DNA of 64,000 nucleotides from positions 3,382,001-3,446,000 of the forward strand of contig NZ_JAFBCL010000001.1 of the NCBI RefSeq assembly GCF_016907655.1, written 5' to 3'. Source of the DNA: Saccharothrix algeriensis (GTDB taxonomy: Bacteria > Actinomycetota > Actinomycetes > Mycobacteriales > Pseudonocardiaceae). Below the pieces are notes generated by a model that ran no database searches, was not told where the DNA came from, and worked only from the letters and a program-made list of their open reading frames with translations. Positions 1 to 9,103 of this stretch are shown piece after piece; position 1 is the stretch's first letter; each line of letters opens with the position of its first letter. A program made the position numbers and the translations under genes.

Positions 1-615
1 CATGACCAGCGCGTCGTAGCGCTCGGCCAGCTCGCAGATGTCGTCCAGCGGGGCCAGGTAGCCGTCCATGGAGAACACGCCGTCGGTCGCGATCAGCCGG
101 TAGCGCGCGTCGGCGCAGTCCTTGAGCTGCCGCTCCAGGTCGTCCAGGTCGCGGTTGCGGTAGCGGTGGCGGCGCGCCTTCGACAGCCGCACGCCGTCGA
201 TGATCGACGCGTGGTTCAGCTCGTCGGAGATGACCGCGTCCTGCGCGCCGAGCAGCGTCTCGAACAGCCCGCCGTTGGCGTCGAAGCACGAGCTGTAGAG
301 GATGGTGTCCTCGGTGCCCAGGAACTCGGACAGGCGCCGCTCCAGCTCCTTGTGCGGCTCCTGGGTGCCGCAGATGAACCGGACCGACGCCATGCCGAAG
401 CCCCAGCGGTCCAGCGCCCGGTGCGCCGCCTCGACCAGCGCCGGGTGGTCGGCCAGGCCCAGGTAGTTGTTGGCGCAGAAGTTCAGCACCTCCTCGCCGG
501 CGACCCGGACCGACGAGTTCTGCGGGCTGCCGATCACCCGCTCGGCCTTGTGCAGGCCCGCCGCGCGGATCTCGGCCAACCCGGACAGCAGGTCCTCGCG
601 CATCGCGCCGTACAT
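1..615 (-). CDS. kbl: 2-amino-3-ketobutyrate CoA ligase (glycine C-acetyltransferase), 3' end outside window
   Basis: Only the N-terminal 205 residues are in the window; the gene runs off the left edge. The protein starts [13 protein letters not shown] and contains the AONS/KBL-type segments [27 protein letters not shown] and [13 protein letters not shown] typical of this PLP-dependent alpha-oxoamine synthase family. It cleaves 2-amino-3-oxobutyrate with CoA to glycine and acetyl-CoA, the second step of threonine breakdown. The start is 2 nt after the stop of tdh on the same strand, so the two are almost certainly co-transcribed and coupled. The ATG at 613-615 is preferred over the internal Met five codons later because it sits at the tdh junction. 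Identification is firm because both pathway genes are adjacent. Confidence 0.93.
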   Translation of the reverse strand, partial: MYGAMREDLLSGLAEIRAAGLHKAERVIGSPQNSSVRVAGEEVLNFCANNYLGLADHPALVEAAHRALDRWGFGMASVRFICGTQEPHKELERRLSEFLGTEDTILYSSCFDANGGLFETLLGAQDAVISDELNHASIIDGVRLSKARRHRYRNRDLDDLERQLKDCADARYRLIATDGVFSMDGYLAPLDDICELAERYDALVM

Positions 616-617
616 CG

Positions 618-1652
618 TCAGTGTGCTCCCGTCCAGTCGAGGATGACCTTGCCGCACTTGCCCTCGCGCGCGGTGGCGAACGCCTCTTCGTGCGCCGTGT
701 GGTCGAACCGGTGCGTGATCACCGGGGCGAGGTCCAGGCCCCGCTGGAGCAGCACCGACATCGAGTACCAGGTCTCGAACATCTCCCGGCCGTAGATGCC
801 CTTGAGGTGCAGCATCTTCAGCACGACGCTGCTCCAGTCGACGGCGAACCCCTCGGCGGGCAGCCCCAGCATGGCGATCCGCCCGCCGTGCGCCATGTTG
901 CCGATCATCTCCTGGAGGGCCTGCGGCTTGCCGGACATCTCCATGCCGACGTCGAAGCCCTCGGACATGCCCAGCTCGGCCTGCGCCTCGGCGATGGCGC
1001 GCCCCGCGACGTTGAGGGCCAGGTCGACGCCGACCTTGCGGGCGATGTCCAGCCGGTGGTCGCTGACGTCGGTGATCACGACGTTGCGCGCGCCCGCGTG
1101 CTTGGCGACGGCGGCGGCCATGATGCCGATGGGCCCCGCGCCGGTGATCAGCACGTCCTCGCCGATGACCGGGAACGACAGGGCGGTGTGCACCGCGTTG
1201 CCGAACGGGTCGAAGATCGCGGCCACGTCCAGGTCGACCGGCGACCGGTGCACCCACGCGTTCTGCTCGGGCAGCGCGACGTACTGCGCGAACGCGCCGT
1301 CGCTGTGCACGCCCAGGCCCCGCGTGTGCGCGCACAGGTGGCGGCGGCCGGCCTTGCAGTTGCGGCACGTGCCGCACACCAGGTGGCCCTCGCCGCTGAC
1401 CAGGTCGCCGACCGCCACCCCGCTGACCGACGCGCCGGTCTCCACGACCTCGCCGACGAACTCGTGGCCCAGCACGAGCGGCGCGCTGATGTTGTGCGCG
1501 GCCCACTCGTCCCACGAGTCGATGTGCAGGTCGGTGCCGCAGATGCCGGTGCGCAGCACCCGCACGACCACGTCGGTGGGGCCGGGGGTGGGGTCGGGGA
1601 CGTCGGTGAGCGACAGCCCCGGCCCGGCGGCCGTCTTGACCAGAGCCTTCAT
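618..1652 (-). CDS. tdh: L-threonine 3-dehydrogenase
   Basis: A 344-residue zinc-dependent medium-chain dehydrogenase, the usual family length. It oxidises L-threonine with NAD+ to 2-amino-3-oxobutyrate, the substrate of the kbl product next to it. Catalytic zinc ligands are visible as C38 in GICGTDLH and H63/E64 in LGHEF. The four structural-zinc cysteines are C93, C96, C99 and C107, and the Rossmann glycines are in GAGPIG at about 171-176. The ATG start fits the family N-terminus MKALVKT. It is the first gene of a two-gene operon; only 36 bp separate its start from the end of the upstream gene on the same strand, so wider read-through is possible. Confidence 0.95.
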   Translation of the reverse strand: MKALVKTAAGPGLSLTDVPDPTPGPTDVVVRVLRTGICGTDLHIDSWDEWAAHNISAPLVLGHEFVGEVVETGASVSGVAVGDLVSGEGHLVCGTCRNCKAGRRHLCAHTRGLGVHSDGAFAQYVALPEQNAWVHRSPVDLDVAAIFDPFGNAVHTALSFPVIGEDVLITGAGPIGIMAAAVAKHAGARNVVITDVSDHRLDIARKVGVDLALNVAGRAIAEAQAELGMSEGFDVGMEMSGKPQALQEMIGNMAHGGRIAMLGLPAEGFAVDWSSVVLKMLHLKGIYGREMFETWYSMSVLLQRGLDLAPVITHRFDHTAHEEAFATAREGKCGKVILDWTGAH

Positions 1653-1688
1653 GGCGGCAGTGTGCTCCCGTCCCGCTTGTGCAGTCCA

Positions 1689-3152
1689 TCAGGACTTTCT
1701 GAACTCGCTTGTAAGCTCCGCTTCACTGGCGATGTTGCGCACCATCCCGCCGAACACCAGCCCGTGGAACGGCCAGACCAGCCACCAGTAGACGTGCCCG
1801 GCCAGCCCGCGCGGCACGAACACGGCGCGCTGGCGGTAGGTGGACCCGCCCCCGGGCCGGTCCGCCACCCGCAGCTCCAGCCAGGCCAGGCCCGGCACGC
1901 GCATCTCCGCCCGCAGCCGCAGCAGCCGGCCGCGCTCGATCTCCTCCACCCGCCACCAGTCCAGCGCCTCGCCGACCTGCAGCCGCCGCGGGTCCCGCCG
2001 GCCCCGCCGGAGGCCGACCCCGCCGACCAGGCGGTCCAGCCACCCGCGCACCGCCCACGCGAGCGGGAACGAGTACCAGCCGTGCTCGCCGCCGATGCCC
2101 TCCACGACGGCCCACAGCCGCTGCGGGGATGCCCTCGTCGGGCGTTCCCGCAGGTCCACGTAGCGGGACCCGCCGGCCCAGGCGGGGTCGGTCGGCAGCG
2201 GGTCGCTCGGCGCGCCCGGCACCGACGCGCCGGACCACCGGGTCTCCACGTCCGCGTCCCGGACCCTGGCCAGCGCCAGCTCCACCGCCCGGTCGTAACC
2301 GGTCACCGGGCCGGGCAGCAGGCGGCGGGCGTCGTCCTCGCGGCACACGACCTCGTGCACCAGCGAGCCGATCAGCGGCGTGGCGATCGACCGGGGCACC
2401 GGCGTCACCAGGTTCACCCAGTGGGCGGACAGCTTCGGCGTCAGCAGCGGGACGCCGACCACCCGGCGCGGCGGCAGCCCGGCGACCCGCGCGTAGCGCA
2501 GCATCATCTCCTGGTAGGTCAGCACGTCCGGCCCGCCGATGTCGAACGACCGGTTCACCCCCTCCGGCAGCCCGACCGCCTCCACCAGGTAGCGCAGGAC
2601 GTCCCGCACGGCGATCGGCTGGACGCGGTTGTGCACCCACCGGGGCGTGAGCATCACCGGCAGGCGCTCGGTGAGGTGGCGCAGCATCTCGAAGCTCGCC
2701 GACCCGGACCCGATGACCACGGCCGCCTGGAAGACCACCGCCGGCACGCCGGAGGCGAGGAAGACGTCCCCGACCTCCTTGCGGGAGGCCAGGTGCGGCG
2801 ACAGCGCGACGCCCGGCGGGTGCAGCCCGCCGAGGTACACGACCCGCCGGACGCGGGCCCGCTCGGCGGCGCGCGCGGTGTTCTCGGCGGCCCGCCGGTC
2901 GGCGTCGGTGAACCGGGGGTTGTGCAGGGAGTGGACCAGGTAGTGCACGACGTCGACGCCGGCCATCGCGGGGTCGAGCGTCGAGGCGTCCAGCACGTCG
3001 CCCCGGACGACCTCGACCCGATCCGCCCACGGCACGTCCCGCAGCTTGCCCGGGTCGCGGACCAGGCAGCGGACCTGGTGCCCGTCGGCCAGCAGGCGCG
3101 GCACCAGCCGCCCGCCGAGGTAACCGGTCGCTCCGGTGACGAGGCAGCGCAT
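1689..3152 (-). CDS. SDR/NmrA-like NAD(P)-binding protein with C-terminal DUF2867-type domain
   Basis: 487 residues from the ATG at 3150-3152. The N-terminus [14 protein letters not shown] carries an atypical-SDR glycine motif (G7, G10, G13), followed by SDR-like segments such as [11 protein letters not shown] and [16 protein letters not shown] to about residue 300. The C-terminal part has several Trp-rich patches ([33 protein letters not shown]) typical of the DUF2867 domain attached to YbjT-like proteins. The substrate is unknown; such proteins are usually annotated as oxidoreductases or epimerases without biochemical proof. A longer open frame extends upstream, but the Rossmann motif at residue 6 fixes the start. 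It is transcribed divergently from the regulator at 3326. Confidence 0.8.
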   Translation of the reverse strand: MRCLVTGATGYLGGRLVPRLLADGHQVRCLVRDPGKLRDVPWADRVEVVRGDVLDASTLDPAMAGVDVVHYLVHSLHNPRFTDADRRAAENTARAAERARVRRVVYLGGLHPPGVALSPHLASRKEVGDVFLASGVPAVVFQAAVVIGSGSASFEMLRHLTERLPVMLTPRWVHNRVQPIAVRDVLRYLVEAVGLPEGVNRSFDIGGPDVLTYQEMMLRYARVAGLPPRRVVGVPLLTPKLSAHWVNLVTPVPRSIATPLIGSLVHEVVCREDDARRLLPGPVTGYDRAVELALARVRDADVETRWSGASVPGAPSDPLPTDPAWAGGSRYVDLRERPTRASPQRLWAVVEGIGGEHGWYSFPLAWAVRGWLDRLVGGVGLRRGRRDPRRLQVGEALDWWRVEEIERGRLLRLRAEMRVPGLAWLELRVADRPGGGSTYRQRAVFVPRGLAGHVYWWLVWPFHGLVFGGMVRNIASEAELTSEFRKS

Positions 3153-3325
3153 ACCCCGATCCTGGCCGGCCCGGTGGCATCGCGCACGGCGGGGGCGCGA
3201 CTCGCCGGGCGGCGCGGGTGGCGACGCCCGGCCCAAGTCGTGACCGGGTCGGGCGCCGGTCGTTGACGTGCGAGGTCACCTTCCGCGCACAATCCGGTGC
3301 GGAACACGGACAGGGGGTGACGGAG

Positions 3326-4771
3326 ATGCGCGGAGACGCCTCGGCGCGCACCGTGCTGGGCCTGCTCATCAAGCAGCGTCGGCTCAGCCTCGAGGAATTC
3401 GCGGAACAGCTCGAGTCCTTCTCCCGCGACCACCGCGAAGTCGGCACGCTGAGCGTCCGGCACGTGCAGCGCCTCGCAGCCGGGCAGCTGACGTCGGAGC
3501 AGTTGCGGCCGGCGACCGTTCGGCTGCTGGAGCGGTTCCTGGGCCGGCCCGTCGAAGAGCTGCTCGCCCGGCCGGACGCCCCGCGGTCGGTTCCGGCGGC
3601 GGGTGGCCGGGGGAGCGCGCGGTCGGCCCGCCGGGTCGCCGCCAGCCGGGAGGAGTGGCTGACGACCCGCCGCGCGCCCGGGGCGCGGGGTCGGGAGCTG
3701 ACCGAACTCGCGGCGTGGCTGTACCCAGAGTCCGAGCGCGCGCCCGGCGGGCACGTGCTGGCGGCGCCGCACTGGCCGCTCGGGGAGCCGGTCGACCTGG
3801 CCGCCGTCGAGCTGGCGTGGGCGGACGACCTCCCGGCGCACGCCCTCCCGGGGACCGACGCCCTGGACGACCTCCTGCCGCTCACCGACGAGGGCGTCCG
3901 GTACGCGGACTACAGCCGCGCGGTGCGCGACCTGGTCCGACCGCGGTTGCTCGAGAACCGCCCGAGCTACCGGCTCACCGGGGTCCGCGCCGGCGGTCCC
4001 GCCGGCTTCCGGCTGGAGTTCGGCCTCACGACGTTCTTCGAGGTGTTCAACCTCAAGCAGCTGCTCGCCCACGAGTTCAAGCGGGCCTGGCTGCGCTCGG
4101 GCGGGGCGATCCCCCGGATCGGGGACCTCCCGCTGCGCGCCGCGGTGGGCAGCCCGTTCGACCCCCGGGCCGTGCTCATGTCACCGGGCATCAGCACGTT
4201 GACCATCCGCCGCGGCGACGCGGGCGAGGGGCCGGGTTTCGTCCTGCACGAACGGGACGGCGGCAAGGTGGCCGACGGGGGCGGGCTGTGCCACACGATG
4301 CCCGCCGGCGAGTTCCAGCCGTCCTCCGGCGCGCCGGAGGACGTCCGCAACGACTTCTCGTTGTGGCGGAACATCATGCGTGAGTACTCGGAGGAGTTCC
4401 TGGGGACCCCGGAGCACGACGGGTGCGACTCGCGGCCGATCGACTACGCGCTGGACGAGCCGTTCGCGCGCTTCGAGGAGGCGCGGGAGCGGGGGGACTT
4501 CCGGGTGTTCCACTACGGCCTCGTGGTGGAACCGCTGGAGCTAGGGGTGCAGCAGCTCACCGTGGCCGTCATAGCCGCCCCCACCTACGACCGGCTGTTC
4601 GGGGACATGGTCGCGGTCAACGACGAAGGGCGCGTCGTGGCACGCGACGGCGTCAAGCGCGTCCCGTTCACCTCGGAAGCCGTCGACCGCCTCGAACCGC
4701 GGCTGTCCGCGAGCGCGCTGACCCTGCTGCGGATGGCGTGGAACGACCGGCGCGCGCTCCTCGGCGACTGA
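3326..4771 (+). CDS. HTH-like transcriptional regulator with C-terminal Nudix-like domain
   Basis: 481 residues from ATG 3326, chosen because an AGGGGG ribosome site sits 8 nt upstream; in-frame GTG 3317 is an alternative. Residues 1-85 are helical (LGLLIKQRRLSLEEFAEQL, LSVRHVQRLAAGQLT, RPATVRLLERFLGRPVEELL) and look like the XRE-type N-terminus of many actinomycete regulators. The C-terminal half (about 210-460) is a distinct domain in which residues 327-360 resemble a Nudix box, ending MREYSEEFLG (consensus REUXEEXGU). The Gly near the end of the box is shifted by one, so hydrolase activity is uncertain; ligand sensing is an alternative. The gene is divergent from the SDR at 1689 and ends in a strong terminator shared with the convergent GNAT operon. 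Confidence 0.7.
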   Translation: MRGDASARTVLGLLIKQRRLSLEEFAEQLESFSRDHREVGTLSVRHVQRLAAGQLTSEQLRPATVRLLERFLGRPVEELLARPDAPRSVPAAGGRGSARSARRVAASREEWLTTRRAPGARGRELTELAAWLYPESERAPGGHVLAAPHWPLGEPVDLAAVELAWADDLPAHALPGTDALDDLLPLTDEGVRYADYSRAVRDLVRPRLLENRPSYRLTGVRAGGPAGFRLEFGLTTFFEVFNLKQLLAHEFKRAWLRSGGAIPRIGDLPLRAAVGSPFDPRAVLMSPGISTLTIRRGDAGEGPGFVLHERDGGKVADGGGLCHTMPAGEFQPSSGAPEDVRNDFSLWRNIMREYSEEFLGTPEHDGCDSRPIDYALDEPFARFEEARERGDFRVFHYGLVVEPLELGVQQLTVAVIAAPTYDRLFGDMVAVNDEGRVVARDGVKRVPFTSEAVDRLEPRLSASALTLLRMAWNDRRALLGD

Positions 4772-4807
4772 CGCCGGCCCGTGCCGGGGCGGCACGGGCC
4801 GGCGTCA
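4769..4807. terminator. Perfect 17-bp hairpin between convergent genes
   Basis: TGACGCCGGCCCGTGCC (4769-4785) is followed by a 5-nt loop and its exact complement (4791-4807). The hairpin starts with the TGA stop of the upstream + strand gene and ends with the complement of the TGA stop of the minus-strand GNAT. It is therefore placed to terminate both convergent transcripts. No U-tract is present, as is common in high-GC actinomycetes. Confidence 0.8.
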
Positions 4808-5368
4808 GGCCGGGCGGACCGGCTCGAACGGGTGGGTGGCCGCGAACTCCGCCGCGGTCAGGCCCAGCAGCACCACGTCGTGGTGGCGGCCGGCGAAGAA
4901 CTCGTGGTCGCGGAGCAGGCCCTCGCGGCGGAAGCCGAGCCCGTCGTGCAGCCCGAGCGAGGCCCCGTTGAACGCGTGGACCGACACCTCGCACTTGTGG
5001 AAGCGCCGCTCGCCGAACATGAACGCCGGCAGCAGCACGACCGCCTCGGTCGCGTACCCCCGCCGCCGGTGCTCGCGCCCGATGCCGATCCCGTACGAGA
5101 AGCGCCCGGCCCGCGGGTCGACCGCCGCCGTGGACAGCGACCCGACCAGCTGCCCGCCGGCCACCTCCTCGATCGCCAGGCGGAACTCGTCGGAGCCCTC
5201 CCGCAGCGACTCGGCCTCCGCCCACGCCCGGTAGCCCGCGGCCGAGCGGGGCGGGTGCACGACGTCCACGTCGCGCATGTCAGCCACGTGCGCGTCGAAC
5301 CCCATGAACGACCGCCAGTCGCCCGGCTCGACCCCGCGCAGCCGGACCCGGTCCCCCACCCACCTCAC
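4805..5368 (-). CDS. GNAT family N-acetyltransferase
   Basis: About 187 residues from GTG 5368-5366, which overlaps the stop of the upstream DUF1707 gene as GTGA and implies translational coupling. A second in-frame GTG three codons later is also possible. The RimJ/RimL-like pattern is clear: SYGIGIGREHRRRGYATEAV contains the acetyl-CoA binding R-R-x-G-Y-A loop, and HAFNGASLGLHDGLGFRREGLLRD is the typical C-terminal strand-helix. The acceptor substrate cannot be told from sequence. It is the last gene of the MacS-MacR-DUF1707-GNAT run, so it may act in the same envelope-stress programme. Transcription ends at the hairpin at 4769-4807. Confidence 0.85.
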   Translation of the reverse strand: MRWVGDRVRLRGVEPGDWRSFMGFDAHVADMRDVDVVHPPRSAAGYRAWAEAESLREGSDEFRLAIEEVAGGQLVGSLSTAAVDPRAGRFSYGIGIGREHRRRGYATEAVVLLPAFMFGERRFHKCEVSVHAFNGASLGLHDGLGFRREGLLRDHEFFAGRHHDVVLLGLTAAEFAATHPFEPVRPA

Positions 5369-5940
5369 GCGCTGCGCAACCAGCTCTTCTTGCGCTTGAT
5401 CTCCAGCGAGCCCAGCGTCACGGTGCCGCGCAGCACGAGGTGCGGCCGGCCCGAGCCGTCGCCCACCTTGTCCTTGATCGACCCCATCGAGACGTGCACG
5501 CCGTCGGTGTTGACCGTCATGCCGTCGGGCACGACCAGCCGCACCGTCCCGCACGTCACGTCCAGCTCGACGTCCACGACGGGGTGCGGGACGGTCGCGT
5601 CCCGGAAGTCCAGGTCGGTCGTCCCCATCCGGTTCTGCACGACCACCGTCCGCGGCACCACCCAGCCGCCCTTGCGGCTGACGGTGGACATGTTCGCCCG
5701 CAGCTGCACCGTCGTCCCCTCCTGCCCCGGCACGGCGGTGTCCCGGTCGCCGTGCACCAGGCCCGGCAGGTCCAGCAGCACCGGGTTCAGCTCCTCCCGC
5801 GTGCGCGCCGCCAGCGCCGCGTCGGTCCGCTCGGTGAACTCGTCCAGCGTGATGAGCCCCCGGCCGATGGCCTTCTGGAGCACCCCCACCACGTGCTCGC
5901 GCTCGGCGTCGGACACCCGCCACTGCCTCGGATCGGTCAT
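5365..5940 (-). CDS. DUF1707 (SHOCT-like) domain protein with LiaF-like C-terminus
   Basis: 191 residues. The N-terminus DPRQWRVSDAEREHVVGVL followed by GLITLDEFTERTDAALAARTREEL is a clear DUF1707 domain. The C-terminal half (LDFRDATVPHPVVDVELDVTCGTVRLVVPDGM...) resembles the cell-wall-active antibiotic response domain of LiaF/YvqF proteins. No membrane segment or signal peptide is seen, so it is probably cytoplasmic. Its ATG overlaps the stop of the response regulator gene (ATGA, 5937-5940) and its stop overlaps the next start. Proteins of this type often accompany envelope-sensing two-component systems, which suits this operon; the molecular role is unproven. Confidence 0.85.
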   Translation of the reverse strand: MTDPRQWRVSDAEREHVVGVLQKAIGRGLITLDEFTERTDAALAARTREELNPVLLDLPGLVHGDRDTAVPGQEGTTVQLRANMSTVSRKGGWVVPRTVVVQNRMGTTDLDFRDATVPHPVVDVELDVTCGTVRLVVPDGMTVNTDGVHVSMGSIKDKVGDGSGRPHLVLRGTVTLGSLEIKRKKSWLRSA

Positions 5941-6590
5941 GTTCCCTCCGGTTCTACGTCCAAGCCGTGCTCGATGGCGTACCGGGCCAGCTCGACCCGG
6001 TTGTGCAGCTGCAGCTTCCGCAGGGTCGACTGCACGTGGTTCTCGACCGTCCGGTGGGAGATCACCAGGCGGGTGGCGATCTGGCGGGCGGTCAGGCCCT
6101 TCGCCACCAGCCGCAGCACCTCGGTCTCCCGGTCGGTCAGCTGGGGCTTGTCCTCGTCGGGCGTCGCGGCCATCCGCCGGTACTCGCCGAGCACCAGCCC
6201 CGCCAGGCCGGCGGTGAACACGGCGTCCCCCGCCGCCGTCCGGTTGACCGCCTCCACCAGCTCCTCCGCCGACGCCGACTTCACCAGGTAGCCCGACGCG
6301 CCCGCCTTCACCGCCTCCAGCACGTCGTCGTGCTCGCCGCTGGCGGACAGCACCAGCACCCGCGTGGCGGTCAGCGAACCGGTGATCATGGTCGTCGCCT
6401 CCACCCCCGACGGGCCGCCCAGGTTGAGGTCCATCAGCACCACGTCCGGCCGCACGGCGCGGGCGATGCGCACCGCCGAGGCCGCGTCACCCGCCGTGGC
6501 GACCACCTGGAACCCGCGCTCGGCGAGGTCGCGCGCGACGCCGTCGCGCCACAGCGGGTGGTCGTCGACCACCATCACGGAAACGCTCAT
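5937..6590 (-). CDS. NarL/LuxR-type response regulator (MacR-like)
   Basis: 217 residues starting MSVSVMVVDDHP. The receiver domain has the acidic pair D9/D10, phospho-acceptor D54 (VLMDLNLGG) and K at VKSASAEELV. The C-terminal LuxR HTH spans roughly 150-205 (LTDRETEVLRLVAKGLTARQIATRLVISHRTVENH). The ATG overlaps the stop of the histidine kinase gene (6587-6590), so the pair is translationally coupled. Kinase type and order resemble the MacS/MacR pair of Streptomyces; that assignment is by similarity only. It probably controls its own operon, including the DUF1707 and GNAT genes. Confidence 0.88.
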   Translation of the reverse strand: MSVSVMVVDDHPLWRDGVARDLAERGFQVVATAGDAASAVRIARAVRPDVVLMDLNLGGPSGVEATTMITGSLTATRVLVLSASGEHDDVLEAVKAGASGYLVKSASAEELVEAVNRTAAGDAVFTAGLAGLVLGEYRRMAATPDEDKPQLTDRETEVLRLVAKGLTARQIATRLVISHRTVENHVQSTLRKLQLHNRVELARYAIEHGLDVEPEGT

Positions 6591-7726
6591 CGGTAGACCC
6601 GCACCTCCCACTCCGTGCCCTCCCCCGGCCCGGTCTGCAGCTCCAGCGTCCCACGCAACGCCTCGACCCGGCCCCGGATCGACTGCGCGACCCCCATGCG
6701 CCCCTCGGCCTCGGCCGACGCCAGCCGCCCCTCCGGGATGCCGGGGCCGTCGTCGCGCACGCTGAGCACGACCTCTTCCCCCAAGTCCTCCAACAACACC
6801 CACGCCCTGGCGCCCGCGGCGTGCTTGTCCACGTTGGACAGCGCCTCGCGCACCACCGCGGTCAGCTCGGCAGCCGTGGCAGTGGGCAGCATCACCTGAG
6901 TGGCCGGTGTGGACACCTGCACGCGCGAGGTCGCCAGCAGCTGCAGCGCCGGGCGCAGGTCCGCCTCACCGTCCATCGTCGACTCCGCGGGCGCGGCGGC
7001 GACCAGCGACCGCAGCGCGACCTCCTGCTCGCCCGCCAGCTCCGCCAGCTCCGCGGCCTCGCCGCCCAGCTCCGAGCCGCGCTTGCGCACCCGGGCCAGC
7101 ACCTGCAGCACGCCGTCGTGGATGGACCGCGCGAGGCGCTCGCGCTCCGCGGTGGCCGCCTCGGCGCGCAGCGCCTGCGCCAGCCGCACCGCCGAGCGGC
7201 GCGCGGTCGTCGACGCCATGCCCACGACCAGGCCCGCGCCCGCGAGCAGCACCACGTCCCGCACCAGGTCGACGCTCAGCTCGCGCCGGTTGAGGTAGGT
7301 GCTCAGCCCGACCGCCAGGCCCGCCAGCGCGCCCGCGACCTGGCCGCCGAGCGCGCCCGCCGCCACCGCCGGCACGCACGCCCAGATGGTCGTGATCAGC
7401 GGGACGTTGTAGAGGAACTGGGTGTCGGTCATGATCAGCTGCGACAGGGACATCAGCCCGCACGCGACGACCAGGTCCGCGACCACCACCCACGGGCGGC
7501 GACCGCCCCGGCGGCTGTACGCCTGGACGGTGAACACCGACCAGGCCGCCATGGCCCCGATCGCGGCCCACGCGATCCACGGGCGCTCGTACTCGCCGTG
7601 GTGCACGACCGCGTTGCCCAGGGCGAACAGGAACGTCACGATGCGTAGCGCTACGGTTCCCCGCCAGAGGTGCGCAACCGGGTCCTCGGTCACCGATGGA
7701 CCCGTCCGAGCCGGTTTCGTGTGCAC
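6587..7726 (-). CDS. MacS-like sensor histidine kinase (HisKA_3 type)
   Basis: 379 residues from GTG 7726, with GGGAG placed 6 nt upstream. The N-terminal region (DPVAHLWRGTVALRIVTFLFAL onwards) has about five or six membrane segments and matches the DUF5931-type sensor of MacS kinases. The phospho-accepting histidine is H203 in SIHDGVLQVL, and the ATPase domain shows LSNVDKHA (N box) and VRDDGPGIPEG (G box). It autophosphorylates and passes phosphate to the coupled regulator at 5937. The ligand is unknown. The gene is the head of a four-gene operon and is divergent from the diguanylate cyclase at 7907. Confidence 0.88.
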   Translation of the reverse strand: MHTKPARTGPSVTEDPVAHLWRGTVALRIVTFLFALGNAVVHHGEYERPWIAWAAIGAMAAWSVFTVQAYSRRGGRRPWVVVADLVVACGLMSLSQLIMTDTQFLYNVPLITTIWACVPAVAAGALGGQVAGALAGLAVGLSTYLNRRELSVDLVRDVVLLAGAGLVVGMASTTARRSAVRLAQALRAEAATAERERLARSIHDGVLQVLARVRKRGSELGGEAAELAELAGEQEVALRSLVAAAPAESTMDGEADLRPALQLLATSRVQVSTPATQVMLPTATAAELTAVVREALSNVDKHAAGARAWVLLEDLGEEVVLSVRDDGPGIPEGRLASAEAEGRMGVAQSIRGRVEALRGTLELQTGPGEGTEWEVRVYR

Positions 7727-7906
7727 GGTGTGCTCCCTTCACCGCCAATCTTGCCGTGTCGGAGTGGGCCGGCTAACCCCCAGGTGGACGTCTGTTCCCC
7801 CGCCGGCGGGTGTGGAAGGCTGGCCGGTAGCACCGGGTTGACTTCCGGGTTGGCTCCCGGGGGACCGCGCCGTTCGGCTCCTACGACTCCGGGGGGTGGG
7901 CTGGGC

Positions 7907-9103
7907 GTGCGCGACTGGCCACTGTGGACGCTGAAGCGCTCCGCCCTGGCCTACTGGCTGCTCGTCGACGCCCTCGCGCTCGCGGTGGTCGTGCACGTGA
8001 TCGCCTCCTCCACCCCGCCCGACCCCGGCGAGGTGGCCCGGTTCGGCGCCATCGCCGGCACGGCCGGCGCCGTGGTCATCGGCAGCTCGATCCACAGCCA
8101 CCGGATCGGCGAGACCGAGCGCAACCCGTGGGCCGCGCACCTGTGCTACCTGGTGGCCGGGGTGGTCGCGCTGCCGTGCAACCTGCTGGTGCTGCTGCTG
8201 TTCGGCCCGGCGCTGCACGGCGTGCTCGGGCAGCGCCCCGAGTCGCACCGCTGGCTGTTCACGCTGTCGGCGACCGCGCTGTCGGTGTTCGCCACCCGGT
8301 TCCTGATCGGCTGGGAGGAGCCCGACCCGGCCCTGCCGGTGATGGCGCTCGGCTCGGCGGTGCTGCTGGTGGTCCGGGCGGCGCTGATCGCGCTGGGCCT
8401 GAAGCTGCGCAGCCCGGCCGCGACGGTGGAGGAGGTCGTCGGCGAGCCGATCGACGCGGTGCTCGGCGTCGTCGCGGTCAGCATCGGCGGCCTGATGGGC
8501 TTCGCGGCGACGACGACGCCGGTGCACGCGCTGCTGGCCGCCGCCCCGCTGGCGCTGCTGGAGCGCGCCGCGCAGCTGCCGCACTGGCGGCGGTCGGCGC
8601 AGCGCGACGCGAAGACCGGCCTGGCGAACGCCGTGCACTGGGACGGGCGCGCCCGCTACGAGCTGGCCAAGGCGCGCTCGCGCGAGCGGCCGATGGCCGT
8701 GCTGCTGCTGGACCTGGACCACTTCAAGCGGGTCAACGACCGGGTCGGCCACCTCGCGGGCGACGCGGCGCTGAGCGCGGTCGCCGTGCTGCTGTCCGGC
8801 ACCGTCCGGCGCGGCGACCTGGTGGGTCGGTTCGGCGGCGAGGAGTTCGTCGTGCTGCTGCCCGACGCCGAGCCCGCGGTCGCGCGGTCGGTCGCCCAGC
8901 GGGTGCGGCACGCCGTGGCGGACCTGGCCGTGGCGACGGTCGGCACCGACGGCCGCGAGCACCTGCTCACCGGGCTGACCGTGAGCATCGGCGTGGCGAC
9001 GACGCAGCGGTTCGGCTACGAGCTGCCGGACCTGCTGGTCGCCGCCGACGCGGCGCTGCTCGCGGCCAAGGGCTACGGCCGCAACCTGGTGGAGATGGCC
9101 TAG
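7907..9103 (+). CDS. Membrane-bound diguanylate cyclase (GGDEF)
   Basis: 398 residues from GTG 7907; the upstream open frame lacks domain character and membrane segments start soon after this codon. About six membrane helices occupy residues 10-210, followed by a GGDEF domain starting DAKTGLANAVHWDGRARYEL. The active site is GGEEF at 310-314 (GRFGGEEFVVLLPDAE), and an inhibitory-site RxxD (RRGD, 301-304) lies exactly five residues before it, so the enzyme looks active and feedback-inhibited by c-di-GMP. It makes c-di-GMP from two GTP. The TAG stop overlaps the stop of the convergent AI-2E gene in a shared CTAG. Confidence 0.9.
   Translation: MRDWPLWTLKRSALAYWLLVDALALAVVVHVIASSTPPDPGEVARFGAIAGTAGAVVIGSSIHSHRIGETERNPWAAHLCYLVAGVVALPCNLLVLLLFGPALHGVLGQRPESHRWLFTLSATALSVFATRFLIGWEEPDPALPVMALGSAVLLVVRAALIALGLKLRSPAATVEEVVGEPIDAVLGVVAVSIGGLMGFAATTTPVHALLAAAPLALLERAAQLPHWRRSAQRDAKTGLANAVHWDGRARYELAKARSRERPMAVLLLDLDHFKRVNDRVGHLAGDAALSAVAVLLSGTVRRGDLVGRFGGEEFVVLLPDAEPAVARSVAQRVRHAVADLAVATVGTDGREHLLTGLTVSIGVATTQRFGYELPDLLVAADAALLAAKGYGRNLVEMA

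Noticed and set aside
621-3266. Long + strand open frame opposite tdh and the SDR gene
   Set aside because: Arg/Pro/His-rich translation without domains, antisense to two clear enzyme genes; a common artefact of very GC-rich DNA.
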